From: Dyadobacter beijingensis DSM 21582
GTDB lineage: Bacteria > Bacteroidota > Bacteroidia > Cytophagales > Spirosomataceae
DNA length: 64,000 nucleotides
NCBI RefSeq assembly: GCF_000382205.1
Contig: NZ_KB907787.1
Location: 62,001-126,000, forward strand
Reading direction: 5' to 3'
Shown here: positions 34,569 to 44,608 of the stretch, piece after piece
Layout: each line of letters starts with the position of its first letter
How positions within the stretch are numbered: position 1 is the stretch's first letter
The notes under the pieces: model-generated
What the model was told of the DNA's origin: nothing
Databases searched by the model: none
Seen by the model: only the letters and a program-made list of their open reading frames with translations
Made by a program: the position numbers and the translations under genes

Positions 34569-36326
34569 ATGAACAGAAACATGAGAATGAAATTAGTAGC
34601 ATTGGTATTTGGTTTATTAGCGTTTGTTAACCTACACGCACAGACGGTACAGGATGGCTTGGCATTAATTCACGGAGAACGCTACAACGAAGCGGGCGAC
34701 GTGTTCAAGAAACTCGCCGAAGGAAGCCCTTCTGCTGATAACCAATATTACCTTGGTTATTACTATATCAAAACCAACCAATTGGACGAGGCGCAGAAAG
34801 CATTCGACAAGGGTGTTTCGCTGGACGACAAATCTTACCTGAACAAGGTAGGGCAAGGAACGGTAGCGCTTGCAAAAGGCGACCGCGCGAAAGCGAAAGA
34901 ATTGTTCGATGAAGCTGAGAAGAAGAAGAAGAAAGACGCAGAAGTTCTTTTCAGAATAGGTGAGGCTTACACATTGTTCGAAAAAAACAATGACCCTGCC
35001 GAAGCGATCCGTTTGCTCGACCTCGCGATCGCCCGCGACAAAAATCTTGCTGACGCCTATTTGGCAAAAGGCGATGCATTGATGCTTCGCAACGAAGGTG
35101 GTAATGCAGTAACGGCTTATGAATATGCATTGACCGCAAAGCCAAACTACGCTGTGGCACACAACGCGATCGGTTCAGTTTACCTCCGTGGTAAAAACTA
35201 TAACCTCGCTTTGGAAAATTATAAGAAAGCCATTGAATCGGACGCAAACTTCGCTCCGGCTTACAAAGACCTCGCTGAGCTTTACTTCTTCGCTCAGAAA
35301 TACAAGCAAGCGGCTGAAAACTTCGACCTGTACCTGCAAAAAAGCGGTAGTACTGATCCTGAAATGAAACTTCGTGGCGCACAGTTTGCATTTACTGCCG
35401 ACGACTACACGAAATCACTTCAATTCCTCGAAGAAGCAAAAGGAAAGATCAACAACCCGATCATCAAGCGTATGTACGGTTGGGCTTATTTCAAAACGAA
35501 CAAGCCTGACGAAGCCATCCAGAACCTCGACGAATTCATCAAAGGATCTCCCGACAAAGTAATCGGTGATGACTACAAATACCTCGGCCGTGCCTTGAAC
35601 GCTAAATCGACAGATGGCAAAGGTTACGATTCGTTAGGTATGGAGTATATTAAAAAAGGCGCCGAGATGGATACCAGCAAAGCAGAGGCTGCTGCCGCTT
35701 ATAAAGAGGTAGCCGGCTTGTACTACGCTGCGAAAGATTTCCCTAAGGCTGCTGCTGCATATGAAAAAGGTAACGGCCTGGATACTGCGAAAGCAACTGC
35801 CAACGATTACTACTACGAAGGTTTGGCTAACTTCCAGACTGCACAGACGTACATTGTTCCTAAATCAGGTGACCCTAACTTCGCAGACAGTGTGAAAATC
35901 GCAACTGACAAGCGTAACCTGTACCTGAAAGCTGACTCGATCTTCGCGACTGTAACCAAAAAATTGCCGGATTGGCCATATGGATACTACTGGCGTGCAA
36001 GTACGCTTTACAATGCGTACGACAGACAAGAGAACGTAGACAAGGGTATTTCACAGCCTTATTACCTCAAACTCACCGAACTAGCTGAGAAAGATCCGGA
36101 CCCAAGCAAATATAAATCTTATTTGCGTCTGGCTTACGGCTACCTGGCGTTCCATGCACAGTCTACATTGAAAGACGAGGCGAAAGCGAAGGAGTATTGG
36201 GAGAAACTGTTGAAAGTTGATCCGGACAATGCTGCGGCTAAGGAAGCACTTGGATTGGCGGTTGCTCAGCCTGCACAACCTGCTGCGGCTGGTGCTGCTG
36301 CAAAGCCGGCCCCTAAGAAGAAATAA
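34569..36326 (+). CDS. Exported tetratricopeptide-repeat protein
   Basis: 585 residues with a signal peptide (VALVFGLLAFVNLHAQ). The mature part is helical repeats: early TPRs (YNEAGDVFKKLAEGSPSADN, YYLGYYYIKTNQLDEAQKAF), a middle block (AIGSVYLRGKNYNLALENYK, LAELYFFAQKYKQAAENFD) and further repeats up to about residue 560, then an Ala/Pro-rich tail ending PAPKKK. It is a protein-interaction scaffold in the periplasm, closing the ExbBD-TonB-PstS operon and followed by a strong terminator. Several Met codons (34569, 34581, 34587) could be the start. Confidence 0.88.
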   Translation: MNRNMRMKLVALVFGLLAFVNLHAQTVQDGLALIHGERYNEAGDVFKKLAEGSPSADNQYYLGYYYIKTNQLDEAQKAFDKGVSLDDKSYLNKVGQGTVALAKGDRAKAKELFDEAEKKKKKDAEVLFRIGEAYTLFEKNNDPAEAIRLLDLAIARDKNLADAYLAKGDALMLRNEGGNAVTAYEYALTAKPNYAVAHNAIGSVYLRGKNYNLALENYKKAIESDANFAPAYKDLAELYFFAQKYKQAAENFDLYLQKSGSTDPEMKLRGAQFAFTADDYTKSLQFLEEAKGKINNPIIKRMYGWAYFKTNKPDEAIQNLDEFIKGSPDKVIGDDYKYLGRALNAKSTDGKGYDSLGMEYIKKGAEMDTSKAEAAAAYKEVAGLYYAAKDFPKAAAAYEKGNGLDTAKATANDYYYEGLANFQTAQTYIVPKSGDPNFADSVKIATDKRNLYLKADSIFATVTKKLPDWPYGYYWRASTLYNAYDRQENVDKGISQPYYLKLTELAEKDPDPSKYKSYLRLAYGYLAFHAQSTLKDEAKAKEYWEKLLKVDPDNAAAKEALGLAVAQPAQPAAAGAAAKPAPKKK

Positions 36327-36347
36327 GTTCAAAAAAGGCTATAACTA

Positions 36348-36384
36348 AGAAAGCCGCCCGAATCCGGGCGGCTTTCTCGTTTTT
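36348..36384 (+). terminator. Strong terminator ending the TonB operon
   Basis: A 13-pair perfect stem (AGAAAGCCGCCCG/CGGGCGGCTTTCT) with an AATC loop and a T tract, 21 bases past the TPR gene stop. Confidence 0.93.
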
Positions 36385-36417
36385 AAAGCTCTCGATTATC
36401 AAATGGTAATATTGTTG

Positions 36418-36624
36418 CTAATTGAATGAGGAAAGTCTCTCAAAACATGTGTTCAACACAGGAAGGTGAACAGTCGCATAATGGTCATAACACCATTGCC
36501 TAAGCCTTTTAATCTCAGCGGGCATTAACATTCTCAACGCTTTTCTGAGTTCTTTTTCAAATAATTTCCGGTCGAAGCTGACTTTTTGAAGAATAATTTT
36601 AATGTATTCAAGCATCGAGGCCAT
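36418..36624 (-). CDS. Small hypothetical protein, 68 residues
   Basis: A helical, soluble protein containing ILQKVSFDRKLFEKELRKAL and EIKRLRQWCYDHY. I recognise this pattern as a short protein found repeatedly in Cytophagales genomes, without a known role. It has no signal peptide. The gene is alone between the TPR terminator and batD and runs against both. The reading frame preference and the family look make it likely to be real. Confidence 0.68.
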   Translation of the reverse strand: MASMLEYIKIILQKVSFDRKLFEKELRKALRMLMPAEIKRLRQWCYDHYATVHLPVLNTCFERLSSFN

Positions 36625-36726
36625 AGGATTATGTAGTTTTGTGGTTTAGGGACAACGTTAAACAAAAAGAAATCCTTAAAACGCTTCGTTTTCAGCAATT
36701 CCTAATAAAGATAACGAAAAACTGAA

Positions 36727-38127
36727 ATGAAATTATATGCGTTATTAAATATTTTTTTGTGTTTTTCTGGTATTGCCATCGCGCAGTCCCCGGAAAGTTC
36801 GGCCACAATCGAGTTTGGTTCGCGGAATCTTACATTGGATCAGCCGTTTTTGATCTCGGTTGTGCTGCGGGATGTGGAAACAAGGCCGGCCGTTATTTTC
36901 CCGGAAATCAAAGACCTGGAAAAGAGAAGTAAGTCGGCGACCAGCTCGGTGAGCACAGTGGATGGGAGGAAGGTGGTCATTCAGACGATTACGCAGGAAT
37001 ATTACGCGACAAAAGCCGGCAACTACCTAATCCCCGAATTCAACCTGAACGTGAATAACCAGCGCCTGCATTCGGAAGAGACGATGGTGGTCTTTGCGAA
37101 ATCCGGGGAAGAAGGCGAAAATGTACTCGCGGCGGAGGATTTGGATGTGTCGGAGGTTGATGACAATTCGCAATCGGTGTTTTTGTCGGTACAAACGGAT
37201 AAAAAACAGGTCTACATCCGTCAGGGCTTTTCGGTACGGATCTCTCTTTATATTGCCGAAAATGCGCCGGTGCAAATGGAATTTTACCGTTTCAACGAGC
37301 AGCTGCAAGGCATATTGAAGGCGATCAGGCCGGTGACTTGCTGGGAAGAGAATGTGGGCGTGGAGGAGATCATCAAACGAAAGGTGACGATACGCGGAAG
37401 GAAATATGCCGAGTACAATATGTACCAGGCGCGGTTCTTTCCCATTACCACGGAGGATATCAGGCTGCCGTCGGTGAAGCTCGATATGCTTGTAACCGAA
37501 AACGGCGCCGCCGTGAATGTGGAAAACAAGCTGGTAAAAGCGTTCCGTTCGAAGCCTGTACAGGTGGTGGTAAGGCAGCTGCCCGACCACCCTTTGCGCG
37601 ACCAGGTGGCCGTAGGGCAGTACAGCTTACGCGAAACACTGTCGAGCGACCTGGTATATCCCGGCGAGAGCGTGCGTTATATGTTCAAAATAGAGGGTGT
37701 GGGTAATATCGCCGCCATTCCGGCGCCGGTGATCCAAACCAACTCGTCGTTCGACATTTACCCGCCGGAAGTGAGCCAGGTCGTAAAACGGAGCTATCAG
37801 AATGTGGTGGGCGAAAAGACGTTCGATTACTTTGTAGTGCCTAGAAAAGACGGCGAGTTTCCGCTGGGACGGTATTTTCACTGGGTTTATTTTGATATCG
37901 AAAAAGGGAAATACGATACATTAAGGTCCGCGGCATCGCTGGAAGTACGGGGCGACGAGTACAAGCTGACCAATTTGTCGCTTTCCGGCTCTTCGGGCTT
38001 GTATGATAACCTCGAAAGCCTCGACAGCAGCCGCGAGACGATTGATTATAAAAAAATTTTGAAGGATTTAACCAACATCCTTATTGTGTTGTTGTTGGTA
38101 ACAATGATTTGGGTATTTAGAAAGTAA
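36727..38127 (+). CDS. batD: BatD-family protein
   Basis: 466 residues, exported (signal [20 protein letters not shown]) with one C-terminal membrane helix (about 443-462). The extracytoplasmic part is built of immunoglobulin-like strands: [40 protein letters not shown] and [20 protein letters not shown], as in BatD of the Bacteroides aerotolerance operon. batA, batB, batC and batE are not adjacent. The function of the family is unsettled; it is suggested to act with von Willebrand-domain partners in the envelope. aroC starts 5 bases downstream. Confidence 0.85.
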   Translation: MKLYALLNIFLCFSGIAIAQSPESSATIEFGSRNLTLDQPFLISVVLRDVETRPAVIFPEIKDLEKRSKSATSSVSTVDGRKVVIQTITQEYYATKAGNYLIPEFNLNVNNQRLHSEETMVVFAKSGEEGENVLAAEDLDVSEVDDNSQSVFLSVQTDKKQVYIRQGFSVRISLYIAENAPVQMEFYRFNEQLQGILKAIRPVTCWEENVGVEEIIKRKVTIRGRKYAEYNMYQARFFPITTEDIRLPSVKLDMLVTENGAAVNVENKLVKAFRSKPVQVVVRQLPDHPLRDQVAVGQYSLRETLSSDLVYPGESVRYMFKIEGVGNIAAIPAPVIQTNSSFDIYPPEVSQVVKRSYQNVVGEKTFDYFVVPRKDGEFPLGRYFHWVYFDIEKGKYDTLRSAASLEVRGDEYKLTNLSLSGSSGLYDNLESLDSSRETIDYKKILKDLTNILIVLLLVTMIWVFRK

Positions 38128-38132
38128 GTTTG

Positions 38133-39212
38133 ATGGGCAGTACATACGGTAAGATATTTAAAATAGCCACTTTCGGCGAGTCGCATGGTGTAGGGATTGG
38201 CGTGGTGATCGAGGGATGCCCCGCCGGTGTGACATTTGATTCAGATTTCATTCAAAGCGAATTGACGCGCAGAAAGCCCGGACAATCGCGCATTACTACC
38301 CAGCGCAAGGAAGCTGACGAATTCGAAGTGCTTTCCGGCGTATTCGAAGGAAAAACGACCGGGACGCCCATTGCGATGGTGATCCGTAACGAAGACCAGC
38401 GTAGCAAGGATTATTCGCATATAGCGGCGCAATTCAGGCCTTCGCACGCAGATTATACCTACCAGGTCAAATACGGCGTACGCGATTACCGCGGGGGAGG
38501 GCGCAGTTCCGCACGCGAAACGGCCGCACGCGTAGCCGCGGGCGCGCTCGCGAAGCTGATGCTCGCGGAGCTGGGCGTGCGCATTCAGGCGTACGTGTCG
38601 CAGGTAGGAACGATGAAGCTCGAAAAAAGCTACCAGGAACTCGACCTTTCCGAAACCGAAAACAATGCGGTGCGTTGCCCGGACCCTGAAATGGCCCAGC
38701 AAATGTTTGACTACATCGATAGCATCCGTAAGCAGGGTGACTCGATCGGCGGGGTGGTGAATTGCGTCGTAAAGGGAACACCGGCGGGCTGGGGAGAACC
38801 TGTATTTGATAAACTTCACGCTGAACTCGGCAAAGCCATGCTGAGCATTAACGCCGTGAAAGGCTTTGAATACGGCAGCGGCTTTGACGGCGTGCTGCTT
38901 CCCGGCTCACAGCATAACGACGCATTCTACACGGACGAAAATGGTGGAGTACACACGCGTACAAACCACTCTGGCGGAATCCAGGGCGGTATTTCAAACG
39001 GAGAGGACATCTATTTCCGTACGGCATTCAAGCCGGTCGCTACCATTATGCAGGACCAGGAGAGCGTGGATCAGTACGGTAATGTCGCCATTGTACAGGG
39101 AAAAGGGCGCCATGACCCTTGTGTAGTGCCGCGCGCGGTGCCTATCGTGGAGGCGATGACGGCTTTGGTACTGGCGGATTTTTATCTCAGGAACAGATCG
39201 GCGAAGCTGTAA
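38133..39212 (+). CDS. aroC: Chorismate synthase
   Basis: A 359-residue FMN-dependent enzyme that makes chorismate from EPSP, the last shikimate step. All three signatures are visible: [19 protein letters not shown] (near residue 15), [19 protein letters not shown] (near 118) and a later [20 protein letters not shown] 38133 (MGSTYGKIF) is used; a TTG 3 bases upstream is not needed. It begins 5 bases after batD, so the two are probably co-transcribed, though functionally unrelated. Chorismate also feeds menaquinone synthesis, which the ubiE gene completes. Confidence 0.97.
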   Translation: MGSTYGKIFKIATFGESHGVGIGVVIEGCPAGVTFDSDFIQSELTRRKPGQSRITTQRKEADEFEVLSGVFEGKTTGTPIAMVIRNEDQRSKDYSHIAAQFRPSHADYTYQVKYGVRDYRGGGRSSARETAARVAAGALAKLMLAELGVRIQAYVSQVGTMKLEKSYQELDLSETENNAVRCPDPEMAQQMFDYIDSIRKQGDSIGGVVNCVVKGTPAGWGEPVFDKLHAELGKAMLSINAVKGFEYGSGFDGVLLPGSQHNDAFYTDENGGVHTRTNHSGGIQGGISNGEDIYFRTAFKPVATIMQDQESVDQYGNVAIVQGKGRHDPCVVPRAVPIVEAMTALVLADFYLRNRSAKL

Positions 39213-39404
39213 TCAGGCCTTTCGCCGACGCCGCTGGTTGAGGCTCAAAACGAGCCAGATGGTCCCCAGAAACTCGATGGCCAGGCCACTCAGAATGACG
39301 GGATCGCTGAATTGCGTTTTGGAAGAATTTAAAAAAGAACCGGTTGCCAGCACGATCATGCCGGCAAGAAGAATAAGTACAGCGTTTCTCAGGTTAAGTT
39401 TCAC
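39213..39404 (-). CDS. Small two-helix membrane protein, 63 residues
   Basis: The N-terminus is followed by a helix (about 8-26), a short loop SSKTQFSDP, and a second helix (about 35-53), ending in the basic tail NQRRRRKA. It abuts the aroC stop with no gap, transcribed in the opposite direction. No family is recognised. The hydrophobic pattern is convincing, but expression is unsupported. Confidence 0.55.
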   Translation of the reverse strand: MKLNLRNAVLILLAGMIVLATGSFLNSSKTQFSDPVILSGLAIEFLGTIWLVLSLNQRRRRKA

Positions 39405-39487
39405 CGACTACATATTTCGTTCTACAATAAGTATCGTCAAGAATTCGCTTACCGAATATAGGAATTCGCTTTTATAAATACTATTAA

Positions 39488-39522
39488 AATGCAAAATGGC
39501 CCTCAGCGGGCCATTTTGCATT
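39488..39522 (-). terminator. Terminator of the Tat-exported Gfo/Idh/MocA gene
   Basis: A 15-pair perfect stem (AATGCAAAATGGCCC/GGGCCATTTTGCATT) with loop TCAGC. Read on the reverse strand it is followed by TTTTAA. Confidence 0.8.
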
Positions 39523-39534
39523 CATAAGCTTGTA

Positions 39535-40878
39535 TTATATCACCTGAGTTTTACCCGGGATCGCCACCGGATAGAGGCCGTCCGGACCAGGAAGGATTTT
39601 CGGAGATGCGTCCCACGCCAACTTGTCGGGGAACAGGTTGATATCGGAATTCAATGCTTCCTCCCACTTGATCATCTTGCCCGAGTAGGTCGCCATACGG
39701 CCCATGATCGCCGTCATGGTACTTTTCGCGCCGTTTTCAGCATCGGCAAACTTGTATTCACCTTTGGCGATCGCAGCGAAAAGCTCGTCGTGCTCTACCT
39801 GATATGGGTTTCTGTAATTAGCATTGTCGTGGTGATAGATCACGCCTCCTTTGTAGTCTTTCAGGATCGTTTTCTTGTCGTCGAAGCTGTCGATACGGCC
39901 TTTGGTACCTACGAATGCCTCGTCGACACGGTTCCAGGTTCCTTCGAACTGCCGGCATTGGCTGGAAATCGTCGTGCCGTCGGCGTAAACGAGGTCGAGC
40001 GTGTGGTGATCGTAAATTTCGCCATAAGCTTTTCCTGTACGTACCTGGCGGCCGCCGGTTCCCTGGATGGATACGGGATAGCCTTTTTTCACCCAGTTGG
40101 CTACGTCGATATTGTGTACGTGCTGCTCCGAAATGTGGTCTCCGCAAAGCCAGTTGAAGTAATACCAGTTTCTCATTTGGTATTCCATTTCAGTCTGGTT
40201 AGCCTGGCGTTCCTTCATCCACGGGCTGCTTCCTACCCAGTACACCTGGCCGCCCACGATATCGCCGATCGCGCCGTCGTGAATGCGTTTGATGGCTTCG
40301 CGGTAGTTGGCCTGGTAGTGGCGTTGCAGACCCACCACCACATTCAGTTTCTTCTTTTTGGCCTCTTCTGCGAGTTCAAGTACTTTCCGGATACCCGGCG
40401 CGTCGGTTGCCACCGGTTTTTCCATGAAAATGTGCTTGTCGTTTTTCACAGCCTCTTCGAAATGTGAAGGACGGAAGCCCGGAGGCGTTGCAAGGATCAC
40501 TACATCCACATCTTTCAATGCGATGGCCTTTTTAAATGCGTCGAATCCTACAAATTTCCGGTCTTCGGGAACGTCCACTTTCGTTTTTGTGTCAACCGGC
40601 TTTCCTGCGGCGTCTTTGTACTTTTTAGCGGTCAGGTTTTTGTAAGCATCGTCGAGACGGTCCTTGAAAGCATCAGCCATAGCCACGATCTGCACGTTTT
40701 GGGTAGTGCTCAATGCCTGTGCGGCAGCACCGGTACCACGCCCGCCGCAGCCGATCAACGCAACTTTGATCGTATCACCTACCGCGCTGTTGTAGCCGTA
40801 GCCCGTGAAGGGGTTCAGGATGGCACCGCCGGCGATGAGGCCCGATGCTTTCAAAAAATTACGTCTGTTTTGTTCCAT
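39535..40878 (-). CDS. Tat-exported Gfo/Idh/MocA-family oxidoreductase
   Basis: 447 residues. The start MEQNRRNFLKASGLIAGGAI is a twin-arginine signal, so it is folded in the cytoplasm with its cofactor and exported. The Rossmann motif IKVALIGCGGRGTGAAAQAL, DVVILATPPGFRPSHFEEAV, the EKP element HIFMEKPVATDAPG and VGLQRHYQANYREAI follow. Family members of this exported type take part in periplasmic sugar oxidation. It lies 24 bases downstream of the SUMF1-domain gene on the same strand and is likely co-transcribed. Confidence 0.92.
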   Translation of the reverse strand: MEQNRRNFLKASGLIAGGAILNPFTGYGYNSAVGDTIKVALIGCGGRGTGAAAQALSTTQNVQIVAMADAFKDRLDDAYKNLTAKKYKDAAGKPVDTKTKVDVPEDRKFVGFDAFKKAIALKDVDVVILATPPGFRPSHFEEAVKNDKHIFMEKPVATDAPGIRKVLELAEEAKKKKLNVVVGLQRHYQANYREAIKRIHDGAIGDIVGGQVYWVGSSPWMKERQANQTEMEYQMRNWYYFNWLCGDHISEQHVHNIDVANWVKKGYPVSIQGTGGRQVRTGKAYGEIYDHHTLDLVYADGTTISSQCRQFEGTWNRVDEAFVGTKGRIDSFDDKKTILKDYKGGVIYHHDNANYRNPYQVEHDELFAAIAKGEYKFADAENGAKSTMTAIMGRMATYSGKMIKWEEALNSDINLFPDKLAWDASPKILPGPDGLYPVAIPGKTQVI

Positions 40879-40902
40879 TTCGAATTAAGAGTTTAAATAT
40901 GA

Positions 40903-41883
40903 TCAGTAGTCTTCAATCAACTTGGGGCTGTAATACGCATTGATTTCCTCCTGTGAAGGCGTTTTAAGCGGTCTTACAACGCGGAAACCTACAAATGAAG
41001 CGCTGGTCATCCACCATTCGCTTTTCGGCAATTGCGGGTCAAGGATTTTCCACTCGGGTTTGGAAGCTACGCGGGCCGCGCTGCGGAGATCAGCCGCCTC
41101 GTCGTCCCATGAACCACCGCGAACGGAAGTCGGATAAAGTTCGGTAACCGGTGCGAATGCTTCACCCTTGGGCTGTTTGGCATAATAATCGGGAATGTAC
41201 TGATCGAGTGTCCATTCCATAACATTGCCGTGCATATCGTACAATCCCCAGGCATTGGGTTTCTTGGTCCCTACTTTTTTATATGCGGCGTCGCTGTTTT
41301 TGCGGTACCAGGCATACTCGTCGATTTTAGCCTCGTCGAAAGAATAGGCTGTTTTGGAGCCTGCGCGGCAAGCATATTCCCATTCGGCTTCGGTGGGAAG
41401 GCGGTAGAATATGCCGGTTTTTTCATACAGCCATTTGCAGAAGAAAATGGCGGCATATTGCGTCATGTTGATCGCCGGGTAACCCGAGCGGCCCATTCCG
41501 AACGACATATCTACATAAGGAGGGCTGGGGCGTGTGCTGGCGTCGGTTTTCTGAACGCTTTTGTCGGGATCGGGATGGCGTGCGCCCATTTCCTTCTCCA
41601 TATTCTTGAAAGCGTACAAGTCGTAAATGTCCCAGGTAACTTCGGTTTTACCCATCCAGAAAGGCTCGATTTTGACCTTGTGCTGGGGACCTTCATCGGC
41701 TCTGCGGCCTTTTTCGCTGGCCGGGCTGCCCATCATGTATTCACCGCCCGGTATCGCGACCATGTCGTACACCTGAGGGCTGCCTCCGATTTTTTGCGTA
41801 TAGGTTTTGAAATTACTGTCCTGCGCTACTGCTTTAAAACAAAGAAAAACGGTTAAGATTAGGTAAAGGGATTTTTTGGACAT
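40903..41883 (-). CDS. SUMF1/FGE-domain exported protein
   Basis: 326 residues with a signal peptide (SLYLILTVFLCFKAVAQ). The domain is formylglycine-generating-enzyme-like: MVAIPGGEYMMGSPASEKG, VKIEPFWMGKTEVTWDIYD, FCKWLYEKTGIFYRLPTEAE and SVRGGSWDDEAADLRSAARV. The C-terminal Cys pair that does catalysis in true FGE is not present, so it probably is a binding or structural member. ATG 41883 begins the signal peptide. It runs with the Tat-exported oxidoreductase. Confidence 0.85.
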   Translation of the reverse strand: MSKKSLYLILTVFLCFKAVAQDSNFKTYTQKIGGSPQVYDMVAIPGGEYMMGSPASEKGRRADEGPQHKVKIEPFWMGKTEVTWDIYDLYAFKNMEKEMGARHPDPDKSVQKTDASTRPSPPYVDMSFGMGRSGYPAINMTQYAAIFFCKWLYEKTGIFYRLPTEAEWEYACRAGSKTAYSFDEAKIDEYAWYRKNSDAAYKKVGTKKPNAWGLYDMHGNVMEWTLDQYIPDYYAKQPKGEAFAPVTELYPTSVRGGSWDDEAADLRSAARVASKPEWKILDPQLPKSEWWMTSASFVGFRVVRPLKTPSQEEINAYYSPKLIEDY

Positions 41884-41988
41884 GATAATGAATGTGTTCA
41901 ATGGAACCATCTAACAGAATATAAGTGGCAATATTAGCCTATTTACCCTATGAAAACGAATTTTTTCTTCGTTGTTTAATATCTGTCC

Positions 41989-41996
41989 TAACTTTG
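41989..41996 (+). promoter_or_regulatory. Candidate -7 promoter box for the ABC-F gene
   Basis: TAACTTTG matches TAnnTTTG, 26 bases before the ATG. A TTG at 41972 is only 14 bases away, shorter than usual. Confidence 0.45.
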
Positions 41997-42021
41997 CATA
42001 TACAGAATTTGACATTTGAAC

Positions 42022-43917
42022 ATGAATTATCTTTCGGCGGAAAATATTGCAAAGTCGTTCGGCGACCGGTGGCTTTTCAGGAACATTAATTTTGGTATAA
42101 GCAAAGGGGACAAAATGGCGCTGATCGGGACCAACGGTACCGGAAAAACGACATTCCTGAATATCCTCACAGGCAAAATCCCGGCCGATGAAGGCGAAGT
42201 GAGTATTCGGAAGGACATCCGCGTCGGGTACCTCGACCAGAGCCCCGCATTCGACGAGGGCCTGCCAGTGCTGGAAGTGATATTTTCTTCGAATAATCCC
42301 GTGGCGCAGGTAGTGAAACGCTACGAGCACGCGATCGAAAATGACGATCACGACGAGCTTGCGGAAATCATGGAGGACATGGACAAGCACAATGCATGGG
42401 ATTTTGAACACCGTACCAAAGAAGTACTGGGCCGTTTGGGAATTCATCATACCGATAGTCTCTACGGAACACTCTCCGGCGGCCAGCGTAAACGGGTAGC
42501 ATTGGCCAAAGTGCTTTTGGAAGATCCCGACCTGCTCATTCTCGATGAACCGACCAACCACCTCGACCTCGATACCGTCGAATGGCTCGAAGAATACCTT
42601 AATACCTCGAATACGACATTGCTGGTGGTAACCCACGACCGCTATTTCCTCGATACGGTGTGCAACCAGATGCTCGAACTGGACCACGGTTCGGCGTACA
42701 CCTATAAAGGTAATTACTCATACTTCCTCGAAAAGAAGGCCGAGCGCGAAGAACTCGAAGCGGCTACGATCGACAAGGCGCGCAACCTCATGCGCAAGGA
42801 GCTGGAATGGATCAGAAAACAGCCGAAAGCGCGCGGTACCAAGGCCAAATACCGCATTGATGCATTTGAAGACCTGAAAGAAAAGGCGACGCAGAAAAAG
42901 TTCGATGTGCAAATGGAGCTGAATGTGCGCACCTCGCGACTCGGCAGCAAGATCATCGAGCTGGAAAACATCAGTAAGGGATTTGGCGAACGCGAACTGA
43001 TCAAAAATTTCGAATACACCTTCCGCCGCGGCGACCGCATTGGTGTGGTAGGAAAGAACGGGATGGGCAAATCGACCCTGCTGAACATGATCACAGGTGA
43101 ATTGCAGCCCGATAAGGGCAGGATCAGCACCGGCGAAACGGTCCAGTTTGGCTATTACAAGCAAACCGACCTCGTTTTTAATGAAAACCAGCGCGTGATC
43201 GATATCGTGAAGGACGTGGCGGAGGTGGTGCAGCTCGGAACGGGCGAAACCGTTACGGTAAGCCATCTGTTGCAGGCATTCCTGTTTTCGCCGTCGAAGC
43301 AATATGATTTTATTTCCAAGTTGAGCGGGGGAGAAAGGCGGCGTTTGCAGCTTTTACTGATCCTGATCAAACAGCCCAACTTCCTGATCCTCGATGAGCC
43401 GACGAACGACCTGGACATCGATAGCCTGAATGTACTGGAAGAGTTTCTGCTCAACTTTCCAGGCTGCCTGATGATCGTTTCCCACGACCGCTACTTCCTG
43501 GACCGTCTCGTGCAGCACATTTTCGTGTTTGACGGAGAGGGCAAGATCAGTGATTTTCCGGGGAATTATACCGAGCTCCGCGACTATCAAGACGAGCAGG
43601 AGGCAGAAAAGAAACTGGCCGCGAACAATGCGCCGAAGGCCCCAGCGCCGGCTCCGGCAGCGCCTAAGGAAGCGGCACCAGTTCCATCCGCACCGGTTTC
43701 TGCCAAGCGCAAATTAAGCTACAAGGAACAAAAGGAGATGGAACAACTGGAAGCAGACCTCGCCAAATTGGAAAAAACGAAGACGCAACTCGTTGAAAAT
43801 CTGAACAGTGGTGGTTCGCATGAAGACCTTGCGAAATGGTCGAAGCAGATCGAGGAAATCAATGAAAGTCAGGAGGAGAAGGAACTCCGCTGGCTGGAAC
43901 TGTCGGAAAATGCTTAA
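42022..43917 (+). CDS. ABC-F family ATPase (Uup-like)
   Basis: 631 residues with two ABC domains and no membrane part. Domain 1 has Walker A LIGTNGTGKTTFLNI, signature LSGGQRKRVALAK and LLILDEPTNHLDLDTV. Domain 2 has [28 protein letters not shown] and FLILDEPTNDLDIDSL. A linker of about 80 residues (LMRKELEWIRKQPKARGTKA) joins them, and an Ala/Pro-rich stretch leads to a C-terminal coiled coil (MEQLEADLAKLEKTKTQLVE), as in Uup. Such proteins act on ribosomes or branched DNA. ATG 42022 preferred to an upstream TTG. Confidence 0.93.
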   Translation: MNYLSAENIAKSFGDRWLFRNINFGISKGDKMALIGTNGTGKTTFLNILTGKIPADEGEVSIRKDIRVGYLDQSPAFDEGLPVLEVIFSSNNPVAQVVKRYEHAIENDDHDELAEIMEDMDKHNAWDFEHRTKEVLGRLGIHHTDSLYGTLSGGQRKRVALAKVLLEDPDLLILDEPTNHLDLDTVEWLEEYLNTSNTTLLVVTHDRYFLDTVCNQMLELDHGSAYTYKGNYSYFLEKKAEREELEAATIDKARNLMRKELEWIRKQPKARGTKAKYRIDAFEDLKEKATQKKFDVQMELNVRTSRLGSKIIELENISKGFGERELIKNFEYTFRRGDRIGVVGKNGMGKSTLLNMITGELQPDKGRISTGETVQFGYYKQTDLVFNENQRVIDIVKDVAEVVQLGTGETVTVSHLLQAFLFSPSKQYDFISKLSGGERRRLQLLLILIKQPNFLILDEPTNDLDIDSLNVLEEFLLNFPGCLMIVSHDRYFLDRLVQHIFVFDGEGKISDFPGNYTELRDYQDEQEAEKKLAANNAPKAPAPAPAAPKEAAPVPSAPVSAKRKLSYKEQKEMEQLEADLAKLEKTKTQLVENLNSGGSHEDLAKWSKQIEEINESQEEKELRWLELSENA

Positions 43918-43974
43918 TTTTAGAACATTAACAAACCCGGAGGCGGCGAATGGGCCGATTTAAGATTACAGATT

Positions 43975-44607
43975 ATGGATTCAATTGTCGAGTTTTTCCA
44001 GTACATTCTTAATTCAGAGGAAATCATCCGTACTGGCGGGCTCCTGGTCATAACCTTTATCGTCTTTGCCGAAAACGGCCTGTTCTTCGCTTTCTTCCTT
44101 CCGGGCGATTACCTCGTATTCCTGGCCGGCGTGTTTTGCGGCACCGGCATTCTGGACGTCCCGATCCTCATTTTGCTGACCAGCATGTTCACGGCCGCGG
44201 TGCTCGGATCACTGGTGGGGTATATTTTCGGGAAATACTTCGGCGATATGTTCGAAAACCGCCCGGATTCCTTCTTTTTCAAAAAGAAACACATTGAAAC
44301 TACGCGTAACTATTTTGAAAAGTATGGCAGCAGGACGTTGATTATCAGTCGCTTTCTGCCGATTGTGCGCACATTCGCGCCGATTCTCGCGGGTCTGGTC
44401 AAAATGTCTTTCCCGGCGTTTCTGATCAATAATGTGGTAGGAGGTGCCGTCTGGATTTTCACACTGACGGGCGGGGGCTACCTATTCGGGGAGAAATTCC
44501 CGTGGATCGTGGACTACGTGCAGTACATCATTCTTTTCTTCCTGGCAATCACCACATTCACCGTCATTAAGGGCTATCTGAACGCCCGGAAAGGGATGGC
44601 GGAGTAA
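43975..44607 (+). CDS. DedA-family membrane protein
   Basis: A 210-residue inner-membrane protein of the DedA/VTT family, which includes lipid flippase-like transporters for undecaprenyl phosphate. Seen: FAENGLFFAFFLPGDYLVFLAG (the acidic motif of the family), a GSLVGYIFGKYFGD stretch, and the [19 protein letters not shown] block with the conserved Arg. About five helices or re-entrant segments. It starts 57 bases after the ABC-F gene and converges with the XRE regulator gene (2 bases between stops). Confidence 0.9.
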   Translation: MDSIVEFFQYILNSEEIIRTGGLLVITFIVFAENGLFFAFFLPGDYLVFLAGVFCGTGILDVPILILLTSMFTAAVLGSLVGYIFGKYFGDMFENRPDSFFFKKKHIETTRNYFEKYGSRTLIISRFLPIVRTFAPILAGLVKMSFPAFLINNVVGGAVWIFTLTGGGYLFGEKFPWIVDYVQYIILFFLAITTFTVIKGYLNARKGMAE

Positions 44608-44608
44608 A

